The translations under genes and the position numbers were made by a program. The notes below the pieces were generated by a model. That model was not told the DNA's origin. It saw only the letters and a program-made list of their open reading frames with translations, and did not search any database. Below are positions 32,556-38,653 of a DNA stretch of 38,653 nt, piece after piece. Within the stretch, counting starts at the first letter, position 1; each line of letters begins with the position of its first letter. Location: positions 1 through 38,653 of the forward strand of contig JAKORH010000055.1 of assembly GCA_029777935.1 (NCBI GenBank), in the 5' to 3' direction. This DNA is from Pseudomonadota bacterium. Its GTDB lineage: Bacteria > Pseudomonadota > Gammaproteobacteria > Burkholderiales > Burkholderiaceae.

Positions 32556-33551
32556 ATGGCGCAGGTCGCGGTCCTCGGCGCGGGCGCCTGGGGCACCGCG
32601 ATCGCGGTGGCGCTGGCGCAGCGCCATCACGTGACGCTGTGGGCGCGCGACGCGGCGCAGGTGCGGCTGCTCGCCGGCGCGCATCGCAACGAGCGTTATC
32701 TGCCCGGCATCGCGCTGCCGGCGTCGATCCAGGTGTCATCCGATTTCGAGGCGGCGGTCGCGCACGCGCGCCATGGTCTGGTCGTGGTCGCCACGCCGAC
32801 CGCGGCGCTGCGCGAGATCGTGCGCCGTCTGCGCACCGAGACGGCGCTGGCGCCGTTCGTCTGGCTTTGCAAGGGCTTCGAACGCGACACCGCGAAGCTC
32901 GCGCACGAGATCGTGCGCGACGAGATCGCGTCGCATCCGAGCGGTCCGCTGTCGGGACCGAGCTTCGCGCTGGAGGTCGCGCGCGGCCTGCCCACCGCGC
33001 TGACAGTGGCCGGCCCCGGGCAGTTCTGTCGCTGGGTCACCCAGATCTTCCATGCGGGTCCGCTGCGCATCTACTCCAGCGATGACGTGATCGGCGTCGA
33101 GGTCGGCGGTGCGGTGAAGAACGTGATGGCCATCGCCACCGGCATCAGCGACGCGCTCGGGCTCGGCCACAACGCGCGCGCGGCGCTGATCACGCGCGGC
33201 CTGGCCGAAACCGCGCGGCTCGGGGCCGCGCTCGGCGCGCGCGCCGAGACCTTCATGGGGCTCGCGGGCGTCGGCGACCTGATCCTGACCTGCACCGGCG
33301 AGCTGTCACGCAACCGGCAGGTCGGCGTTTTGCTCGGGCGGGGAATACCGCTCGCCAGGGCGCTCGAGCGCATCGGCCATGTCGCCGAAGGCGCGTGGTC
33401 GGCGCCCGCGGTGGCGGCGCGCGCGCGGTCGCTGCAGGTCGAGATGCCGCTGACCGCGGCGGTGTGCGCGGTGCTCGAGGGCGCGGTGCCGCCGACTGAT
33501 GCGCTGGCGCGGCTGCTGGCGCGCGATCCGAAGCGGGAGTCCGGCGCGTGA
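32556..33551 (+). CDS. gpsA: NAD(P)-dependent glycerol-3-phosphate dehydrogenase
   Basis: Makes sn-glycerol-3-phosphate for phospholipid synthesis from dihydroxyacetone phosphate. The 331-residue length is typical. The Rossmann motif is VLGAGAWGTA, and the family blocks LSGPSFALEVARGLPTALT, VEVGGAVKNVMAIATGISDALG and FMGLAGVGDLILTCTG are all present. It starts 15 bases after secB. Its 3' end overlaps the following LOG-family gene by four bases (GTGA). Confidence 0.97.
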   Translation: MAQVAVLGAGAWGTAIAVALAQRHHVTLWARDAAQVRLLAGAHRNERYLPGIALPASIQVSSDFEAAVAHARHGLVVVATPTAALREIVRRLRTETALAPFVWLCKGFERDTAKLAHEIVRDEIASHPSGPLSGPSFALEVARGLPTALTVAGPGQFCRWVTQIFHAGPLRIYSSDDVIGVEVGGAVKNVMAIATGISDALGLGHNARAALITRGLAETARLGAALGARAETFMGLAGVGDLILTCTGELSRNRQVGVLLGRGIPLARALERIGHVAEGAWSAPAVAARARSLQVEMPLTAAVCAVLEGAVPPTDALARLLARDPKRESGA

Positions 33552-34138
33552 GGCCGCTATCTTCCGTGTGCGTGTTCTGCGGCTCGCAGCCAGGCGCGCG
33601 GCCTGAGTACATCGAAGTCGCGCGCGCGTTCGGCGCCGCTTGTGCGCGGCACGGCGTCAGTCTGGTCTACGGCGGCGGTCACGTCGGCATGATGGGCGCG
33701 GTCGCGGACGCTTGTCTCGTCGCGGGGGGCAAGGTGATCGGCGTGATCCCCGAGCACCTGATGCGGCCCGAGGTCGCGCACCAGGGCCTGTCCGAACTGC
33801 TGGTCGTCGATTCGATGCACACGCGCAAGCGGCTGATGGCCGAACGCGCCGATGCGTTCGTGGTCCTGCCCGGCGGCTACGGCACGTTCGAGGAGATGTT
33901 CGAAATGATCACCTGGCTGCAGCTCAGGCTGCACGCCAAGCCGGTCGGTCTGATCAACGTCGCGGGCTACTTCGATCACCTGCTCGCGTTCGTGCGCCAC
34001 AGTGCGGCCGAAGGCTTTGTCCGGCCCGAGCACGCCGACCTGCTGCTGGTCGAGACGGCACCGGAGCCGCTGTTCGAGCGGCTGCGGCTGCAGATGGCAG
34101 CGGCGCGGCGAACGGCGGCCGATCTTTCGAGAACATAG
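33548..34138 (+). CDS. LOG family nucleoside monophosphate phosphoribohydrolase
   Basis: A 196-residue Rossmann-like protein of the LOG/TIGR00730 family, which hydrolyses cytokinin riboside or other nucleoside 5'-monophosphates. The diagnostic motif PGGYGTFEEMFE is at about 117-128, with VCVFCGSQPG at the N-terminus and VYGGGHVGMMGAVAD near 40. The start is GTG at 33548, overlapping the gpsA stop, which implies coupling. The physiological substrate in bacteria is usually unknown. It is convergent with trmL, 23 bases apart, across a GC-rich dyad (CCCGCGCGGG) that could form a short hairpin. Confidence 0.92.
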   Translation: MRPLSSVCVFCGSQPGARPEYIEVARAFGAACARHGVSLVYGGGHVGMMGAVADACLVAGGKVIGVIPEHLMRPEVAHQGLSELLVVDSMHTRKRLMAERADAFVVLPGGYGTFEEMFEMITWLQLRLHAKPVGLINVAGYFDHLLAFVRHSAAEGFVRPEHADLLLVETAPEPLFERLRLQMAAARRTAADLSRT

Positions 34139-34161
34139 CGCCCGGCCCGCGCGGGGCGTCG

Positions 34162-34632
34162 CTACGAGCCCCCGGCGTAGCCGCATTGCCGCCAAGCCTC
34201 GTACACTGCCACCGCGACTGCATTCGACAGGTTCAGGCTGCGGTTGCCCGCGCGCATCGGCAGCCGGACCGTCCGGTCCGGTGCGAAGCGTGCGCGCAAC
34301 GCCTGCGGCAGCCCGCGCGTTTCGGCGCCGAACACCAGCCAGTCGCCGGGCTCGAACCGCACCTCGCCGAGCAGACGCTCGCCGCGCGTCGTGAACGCGA
34401 ACATGCGCCGCGGATCGCAGCGCTGCGCCGCGAGCAGCGCATCGAAGCTCGCGTGCACCTTCAGCGTCGCGTACTCGTGATAGTCGAGCCCGGCGCGCCG
34501 CAGCTGCTTGTCGCTCAGTTCGAAGCCGAGCGGCTCGATCAGGTGCAGTTGCGCGCCGCTGTTCGCGCACAGCCGGATGACGTTGCCGGTATTGGGCGGG
34601 ATCTCCGGCTCGACCAGCACGACATTGACCAT
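34162..34632 (-). CDS. trmL: tRNA (cytidine/uridine-34-2'-O)-methyltransferase
   Basis: A 156-residue SPOUT (trefoil-knot) methyltransferase that modifies the wobble base of tRNA-Leu. The start VNVVLVEPEIPPNTGNVIRL is hallmark sequence, and the knot region has LVFGAETRGLP, PM and RSLNLSNAVAVAVYEAWRQ. It starts two bases after the comF stop on the same strand and is likely cotranscribed. TrmL acts in the cytoplasm as a dimer and uses SAM. Two SAM-using genes, trmL and bioC, flank comF. Confidence 0.95.
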   Translation of the reverse strand: MVNVVLVEPEIPPNTGNVIRLCANSGAQLHLIEPLGFELSDKQLRRAGLDYHEYATLKVHASFDALLAAQRCDPRRMFAFTTRGERLLGEVRFEPGDWLVFGAETRGLPQALRARFAPDRTVRLPMRAGNRSLNLSNAVAVAVYEAWRQCGYAGGS

Positions 34633-34634
34633 CG

Positions 34635-35354
34635 TCAGGGCGTGCGGGCGACGACGAGGTTGGTCACTTTCGCAGCGCCGGCGCGCTTCAGCACCTGCGC
34701 GATCTCCTCCAGCGTGCTGCCGGTCGTCATCACGTCGTCGACCACCAGCACGTGCCGGTCGCGCACGTCGGCGCGTACGGTGAACGCGCCCCGCACGTTG
34801 CGGCGGCGCTCGTCGAGCGCGAGCACGTGCTGGGGCCTGGCGTGCCGCACGCGCAGCAGCGCGCCGGCGGCGAGCGGAAGCGCGAGCGCGCCGGCGGCGT
34901 GGCGCGCGATCTCGAGTGCCTGGTTGAACCCGCGCTCGGCGTGGCGCTCGAATGCCAGCGGCACCGCGGTGAGCAGCGCGCCGCAGCGCTCGAGCGCATT
35001 TGCCCGCCGCGCCAGCAGCGAGCCGAATGCGCGCGCCAGCGCCAGCCGGCCGCCGGATTTCAGCGCCAGCACCATGCCGTCGAGCGGCGGGGCGTAATCG
35101 CCCAGCGTCAGCGTGGCATCGAAGTGCGGCGGACGGCGCGCGCACTCGCCGCAGATGGTCGCCGCCGATTGCGCCGGCAGCCGCAGCGCACACACCGAGC
35201 AGCGGAGTGCGGCGGGCGGAGCGAAATCGCGCTCGCACGCGACGCACAGCGGCCCGTCGGCCGCATCGTGCAGTTCGCACATCACGCAAGGTGCCGCGGC
35301 GCGCAGGTGCGCGCCGGCGCGGGCGAGCGACTGCAGCGTCGGGCGGAACGTCAT
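34635..35354 (-). CDS. comF: ComF family phosphoribosyltransferase-like protein
   Basis: A 239-residue protein linked to DNA uptake in naturally competent bacteria. The N-terminal zinc-binding region carries eight Cys in CXXC pairs (C23/C26, C37/C40, C52/C55, C68/C71). The C-terminal type I phosphoribosyltransferase domain has the PRPP motif VLVVDDVMTTGST (about 199-211). The ATG at 35354 is the first Met before the recognisable domain; the frame runs on upstream through bioC antisense. It is divergent from bioC across 42 bases and upstream of trmL. No other competence gene is in the window. Confidence 0.88.
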   Translation of the reverse strand: MTFRPTLQSLARAGAHLRAAAPCVMCELHDAADGPLCVACERDFAPPAALRCSVCALRLPAQSAATICGECARRPPHFDATLTLGDYAPPLDGMVLALKSGGRLALARAFGSLLARRANALERCGALLTAVPLAFERHAERGFNQALEIARHAAGALALPLAAGALLRVRHARPQHVLALDERRRNVRGAFTVRADVRDRHVLVVDDVMTTGSTLEEIAQVLKRAGAAKVTNLVVARTP

Positions 35355-35366
35355 GCGCAGCGAGCA

Positions 35367-35372
35367 TATACT
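35367..35372 (+). promoter_or_regulatory. Candidate -10 box for bioC
   Basis: TATACT in the 42-base spacer between the divergent comF and bioC starts, 24 bases before the bioC ATG. The same ATATA core read leftward could serve comF. No -35 is convincing for either direction. Confidence 0.35.
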
Positions 35373-35396
35373 GGCCCGCCGCTTCAGCAGCGCCGC

Positions 35397-36329
35397 ATGG
35401 CTCTCGGTCCCGGCACCTCCGAACTGACTCCCACGATCGTCGATCCGCCGCGCGTTCCGGTGCGGACCGCGACCGTGCGCCTGCAGTTCGACCGGCGCGC
35501 GGCGGCGTTCGCGCGCCGCGACTTCCTCGCGCGCGAGATCGAGCGCCGCATGCTGGAGCGGCTCGAAGTGATCCGCATCGCGCCAGCGCGCATCGTCGAC
35601 ATCGGCTGCGGCGCGGGCACATCGCGAGCCGCGCTGCGCGCGCGCTACCCGCGCGCGGAGTGGATCGGCATCGATCATTCGCTCGGCATGCTGGGCGCGG
35701 GCCGGCGCGCGGGCGCTCTGCGGCGGATTGCCGACTGGTGGCGCCGCGCGCGCGCGCACCTGATCGCTGCCGACGCGGGTGCGCTGCCGCTCGCCGATGG
35801 CTGTGCCGACATGGTGATCTCCAACCTGATGCTGCACTGGCATCCGACACCGCACCGCCTCTTTCCCGAATGGAAGCGAATTCTGCGCACCGACGGCCTG
35901 CTGATGTTCAGCTGCTTTGGCCCGGACACGCTCAAGGAACTGCGCACGGCCTTCGCCGCCGCCGTGCCGCGGGCCGCGCCGATGCCATTCATCGACATGC
36001 ATGATTTCGGCGACATGCTGGTAGCCGCCGGCTTCGCCACGCCCGTGATGGATGCCGAGCGCATCCGCCTGACCTTCCCCTCGCCGCGCGATCTGCTGCG
36101 CGAAGTGGCGGCGCTCGGCGGCAATCCGCGCAGCGATCGTGCGCTGGGGCTCGTGGCGGGCGCGCGGGCGCGCGCGCTGCTCGCCGCGCTGGAAGCACAG
36201 CGCGACGCGGCGGGGCGCATCGGCCTGACATTCGAGATCGCCTACGGCCACGCGTGGAAGCCCATGCCGAAAGAGCGGTCAACGCACATTTCCGTCGAGG
36301 CGTTGCGCGCGCAACTGCGGGCACGCTGA
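35397..36329 (+). CDS. bioC: Malonyl-ACP O-methyltransferase BioC-like
   Basis: A 310-residue SAM-dependent methyltransferase. Motif I is VDIGCGAGTS (67-76), preceded by the BioC-type VRLQFDRRAAAFARRDFLAREIERRM helix region and followed by EWIGIDHSLGM, then DMVISNLMLHWHPTP and LRTDGLLMFSCFGPDTLKEL, both strongly BioC-like. It would methylate malonyl-ACP to start biotin synthesis. Other bio genes are absent here, and a divergent comF next to bioC is a known betaproteobacterial arrangement. The first 20 residues are variable and the start is not proven; ATG at 35397 is the first after the putative -10. Confidence 0.85.
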   Translation: MALGPGTSELTPTIVDPPRVPVRTATVRLQFDRRAAAFARRDFLAREIERRMLERLEVIRIAPARIVDIGCGAGTSRAALRARYPRAEWIGIDHSLGMLGAGRRAGALRRIADWWRRARAHLIAADAGALPLADGCADMVISNLMLHWHPTPHRLFPEWKRILRTDGLLMFSCFGPDTLKELRTAFAAAVPRAAPMPFIDMHDFGDMLVAAGFATPVMDAERIRLTFPSPRDLLREVAALGGNPRSDRALGLVAGARARALLAALEAQRDAAGRIGLTFEIAYGHAWKPMPKERSTHISVEALRAQLRAR

Positions 36330-36349
36330 GGTGCGCGCCGGCGCGCACC
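36330..36349 (+). terminator. Perfect palindrome directly after bioC, possible terminator
   Basis: GGTGCGCGCC followed at once by GGCGCGCACC, a 10-bp inverted repeat with no spacer (a stem of about 8 bp with a 4-base loop), starting on the base after the bioC TGA. There is no T-run, so any termination would be weak or depend on Rho. The cox promoter follows two bases later. Confidence 0.45.
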
Positions 36350-36350
36350 G

Positions 36351-36379
36351 TTGGCCGGAAGCGCGCGTGTGCCTATAAT
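36351..36379 (+). promoter_or_regulatory. Sigma-70 promoter of the cox operon
   Basis: TTGGCC (36351-36356), exactly 17 bases, then consensus TATAAT (36374-36379). It points to the DUF2244-like ORF at 36496 and coxB at 36757, leaving a leader of about 110 bases before the first ORF. This is the best sigma-70 promoter in the window. Confidence 0.7.
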
Positions 36380-36495
36380 CCGGCCGCCTTGCAATTGCCC
36401 TGCATCAAATTTCTTGCGGTTTCTGCGGGGCGTGAGGGTCGGGGGTTGCGTGGGATGCGTCGCGCCTGACCGCGAAGGCCGTTGGAAGAGCCCGA

Positions 36496-36696
36496 ATGTC
36501 AGAGCCCGCGATCCGCTGGACCGTCAAGCGTAACTGCTCGGCTTCGCCGCGGCCGGCGGCCGCCGTATTCGCGTCGCTCGTCGTGCTGTCGCTCGCGATC
36601 GGGGTCGGCTTTGCCATGTCCGGACAGTGGGTCGTACGTCGGCAGAAGCTGGCGCAGGAGTTGAATTGCGCGCTGCGCGGTGTGGCGACGGCGTAG
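36496..36696 (+). pseudogene. Truncated DUF2244 ORF upstream of coxB
   Basis: A 66-residue ORF. The first 47 residues, MSEPAIRWTVKRNCSASPRP then a membrane helix (VFASLVVLSLAIGVGFAMSGQWVV), match the N-terminus of DUF2244 membrane proteins (W-LKRNCS-SPRQ pattern), which stand next to cox genes in Burkholderiales. The family usually has about 150-170 residues with a second helix and a soluble tail. Here the sequence turns into RRQKLAQELNCALRG and stops, and only 60 bases remain before coxB, so most of the C-terminal part is missing. It may be a decayed gene or a working one-helix remnant. No Shine-Dalgarno is strong. Confidence 0.65.
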
Positions 36697-36756
36697 TTGG
36701 AACGGAGCGCGAGAACAAAGGATTCGGGGGCGGCGCCAGCCGCAGCGGATGACTTG

Positions 36757-37899
36757 ATGGATTCGACCAGAATGACCATAACGATCAGGGCGACCTCGGC
36801 GGCGGCGCTGCTCGCGGCGGCCGGCAGCGCCGGCGCGATTCAGAGCCGGTACAACCTTGCACCGCCGGTCACGTCGATCGCGCGCGAGGTGCACTGGCTG
36901 CACTGGATGATGCTGGGGATCTGCGGTGCGATCTTCGTCATCGTGTTCGGCATGATGTTCTATTCGATCTACGCGCACCGCAGGTCGAAGGGGCACCAGG
37001 CTGCGAACTTCCATGAAAGCACGGCGGTGGAAATTGCGTGGACCATCGTGCCGTTCGTCATCGTGATCGCGATGGGGGCGCTGGCGACCCGCACCGTGGT
37101 CGCGATGAAGGACACCTCGAACTCCGACCTGACGATCAAGGCCACCGGCTACCAGTGGAAGTGGGGCTACGACTATCTGAAGGGCGAGGGCGAGGGCATT
37201 TCGTTCTTCTCCACGCTCGCCACGCCGCAGGAGCAGATCGACGGCCGCGACGCCGCCGCGCGCAAGGCCAATCCGGTCTACCTGCTCGAAGTCGACAACG
37301 AACTGGTGGTGCCGGTCGACAAGAAGGTGCGCGTGATCACCACCGCGGTCGACGTGATTCACGCCTGGTTCGTGCCGGCGTTCGCGGTCAAGCAGGACGC
37401 CATCCCGGGCTTCGTGCGCGACACCTGGTTCCGCGCCGAGAAGACCGGCGTCTACTACGGCCAGTGCGCCGAGTTGTGCGGCAAGAACCACGCGTTCATG
37501 CCGATCAAGGTGCGGGTGGTGACCGCCGACGAGTACACGAAGTGGGTGGCGGACAAGAAGAAGCAGATGGCGGCTGCCGCCGACGACGAGAACAGGGCCT
37601 GGACCATGGCCGAGCTGATCGAGCGGGGCGCCAGGGTCTACGCGGCAAACTGCCAGGCGTGCCACCAGGCCAACGGACAGGGCATCAAGGGAACGTTCCC
37701 GCCGCTGGACGGCAGCAAGGTCGTCGCCGACAAGGCGCAGCAGATCGCGATCATGCTGGCCGGCAAGGGCGCGATGCCGTCGTGGAAGGCGCTGTCGAAC
37801 GTCGAACTGGCGGCGGTCGCGACCTACGAGCGCAACAGCTGGAGCAACAAGACCGGCGTGGCGATCCAGCCGGCCGAGTTCAAGGCGGCGCGCAAGTGA
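36757..37899 (+). CDS. coxB: Cytochrome c oxidase subunit II with fused cytochrome c domain
   Basis: A 380-residue subunit of the aa3-type oxidase. Signal peptide about 1-27, two membrane helices (about 47-72 and 92-112), then the CuA cupredoxin domain with H202, C237, E239, C241, H245 and M248 (YYGQCAELCGKNHAFM). A fused class I cytochrome c domain follows (about 285-375) with the haem site C299-QA-C302-H303 (CQACH) and axial M340. The caa3-like fusion is common in betaproteobacteria. The start is uncertain: ATG at 36757 or 36772; I use the first. It lies directly upstream of coxA and receives electrons from cytochrome c at the periplasmic side. Confidence 0.96.
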   Translation: MDSTRMTITIRATSAAALLAAAGSAGAIQSRYNLAPPVTSIAREVHWLHWMMLGICGAIFVIVFGMMFYSIYAHRRSKGHQAANFHESTAVEIAWTIVPFVIVIAMGALATRTVVAMKDTSNSDLTIKATGYQWKWGYDYLKGEGEGISFFSTLATPQEQIDGRDAAARKANPVYLLEVDNELVVPVDKKVRVITTAVDVIHAWFVPAFAVKQDAIPGFVRDTWFRAEKTGVYYGQCAELCGKNHAFMPIKVRVVTADEYTKWVADKKKQMAAAADDENRAWTMAELIERGARVYAANCQACHQANGQGIKGTFPPLDGSKVVADKAQQIAIMLAGKGAMPSWKALSNVELAAVATYERNSWSNKTGVAIQPAEFKAARK

Positions 37900-37951
37900 C
37901 GCGCGGTGACGCCGCACGCGCAGGCAGCGGACTGATTCCGAAGGAGCAAGA

Positions 37952-38653
37952 ATGAGCGCAATCGTCCACGAACCCGGTCACGCGCACGGCGCCGCGCACG
38001 AGCACGCGCCTTCCGGCTGGCGGCGCTGGCTGTACGCGACCAACCACAAGGACATCGGCACGATGTACCTGTGGTTCTCGTTCACGATGTTCCTGGTCGG
38101 CGGCGTGCTGGCGCTCGGCATCCGCTCGGAACTGTTCCAGCCCGGGCTGCAGATCTTCGAGCCGCAATTCTTCAACCAGCTCACCTCCATGCACGGGCTG
38201 ATCATGGTGTTCGGCGCCATCATGCCTGGCTTCGTCGGCTTCGCGAACTGGATGATCCCGATGCAGATCGGCGCGCCCGACATGGCGTTCGCGCGCTTGA
38301 ACAACTTCAGCTTCTGGCTGCTGCCGCCGGCGGCGCTGCTGCTGGTGGGATCGTTCTTCGTGCCGGGCGGGGCGCCGGCCGCCGGCTGGACGCTGTACGC
38401 ACCGCTGACGGTGCAGATGGGCATGGGCATGGACATGGCCATCTTCGCGCTCCACATCCTGGGCGCGAGTTCCATCATGGGGTCGATCAACATCATCACG
38501 ACGATCCTGAACATGCGCGCACGCGGCATGACGCTGATGAAGATGCCGATGTTCGTGTGGACCTGGCTGATCACCGCCTATCTGCTGATCGCGGTGATGC
38601 CGGTGCTGGCCGGTGCGATCACGATGACGCTGACCGACCGCCACTTCGGCACC
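37952..38653 (+). CDS. coxA: Cytochrome c oxidase subunit I, N-terminal part (cut by window edge)
   Basis: The catalytic subunit of the haem-copper oxidase; 234 residues are visible. A His-rich N-terminus (MSAIVHEPGHAHGAAHEHAP) precedes the family sequence: RRWLYATNHKDIGTMYL, then H81 in LTSMHGLIMVF, a haem a ligand, FANWMIPMQIGAPDMAFARL, and NFSFWLLPPAALLL. The frame is open to the window edge. AAGGAGC precedes the ATG at 37952. It lies 52 bases after coxB in the same operon; subunit III, CtaG and other genes would be expected downstream. Confidence 0.97.
   Translation, partial: MSAIVHEPGHAHGAAHEHAPSGWRRWLYATNHKDIGTMYLWFSFTMFLVGGVLALGIRSELFQPGLQIFEPQFFNQLTSMHGLIMVFGAIMPGFVGFANWMIPMQIGAPDMAFARLNNFSFWLLPPAALLLVGSFFVPGGAPAAGWTLYAPLTVQMGMGMDMAIFALHILGASSIMGSINIITTILNMRARGMTLMKMPMFVWTWLITAYLLIAVMPVLAGAITMTLTDRHFGT

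Overview
The window is a stretch of bacterial chromosome, very G+C-rich by eye, with densely packed genes, frequent 4-bp ATGA/GTGA overlaps and several GTG starts. Gene content and order point to a betaproteobacterium, most likely of the Burkholderiales: ahcY behind an SAH riboswitch; metK facing paired LpxL-type acyltransferases; dapF-DUF484-xerC; cobW-dksA; hslVU; argB; slmA; gpmA-envC-ctpA-moeB; grxC-secB-gpsA; comF/bioC; and a cox operon whose subunit II carries a fused cytochrome c. Species cannot be told from the sequence alone.

Layout. (1) 1-693: 5' part of ahcY on the minus strand, with its riboswitch at 724-818. (2) 898-8648: a more accessory block between the two SAM-cycle genes ahcY and metK. 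It holds a SAM methyltransferase divergent from an AraC-type regulator, a YCII/DGPF gene and a VOC gene, a beta-propeller (Asp-box) gene overlapping a MoaD/ThiS-like gene, LysR plus a small membrane protein divergent from a DUF2917 gene, and an HD-GYP gene behind a sigma-28-like promoter. (3) 8795-15794: metK, two lipid A acyltransferase-type genes, then dapF, DUF484, xerC and an RlmI-type methyltransferase as a tight plus-strand run. (4) 15854-22111: cobW, dksA, a duplicated-STAS protein, hslV, hslU, a PCu(A)C copper chaperone and a 48-codon basic ORF. (5) 22225-26793: a CopZ-like gene (minus), argB, a HAD nucleotidase, sppA and slmA. (6) 26786-31199: minus-strand gpmA-envC-ctpA, an intrinsic terminator, then moeB. 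(7) 31299-34138: rhodanese, grxC, secB, gpsA, LOG. (8) 34162-36329: trmL-comF (minus) divergent from bioC. (9) 36351 to the end: cox operon with a truncated DUF2244 ORF, coxB and the start of coxA.

How the genes work together. MetK makes SAM, methyltransferases in the window use it, and AhcY removes the SAH formed, with SAH sensed by the riboswitch. PCu(A)C and CopZ-like proteins handle copper, and the Cu-dependent oxidase lies in the same window. A His-rich CobW GTPase sits beside a DksA that has lost most of its zinc-finger cysteines. EnvC, CtpA, SppA and SlmA serve cell envelope and division; SecB, grxC and rhodanese serve export and thiol chemistry.

No gap longer than about 290 bases lacks a gene. 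The most unusual non-coding features are several unrelated palindromic elements concentrated at 17.9-23.5 kb, one of which supplies the first codons of a gene. I found no tRNA, rRNA, CRISPR array, transposase or prophage. I do not see a clear novel defence or biosynthetic system; the best leads are the duplicated STAS protein, the propeller/MoaD pair and the palindromic elements.
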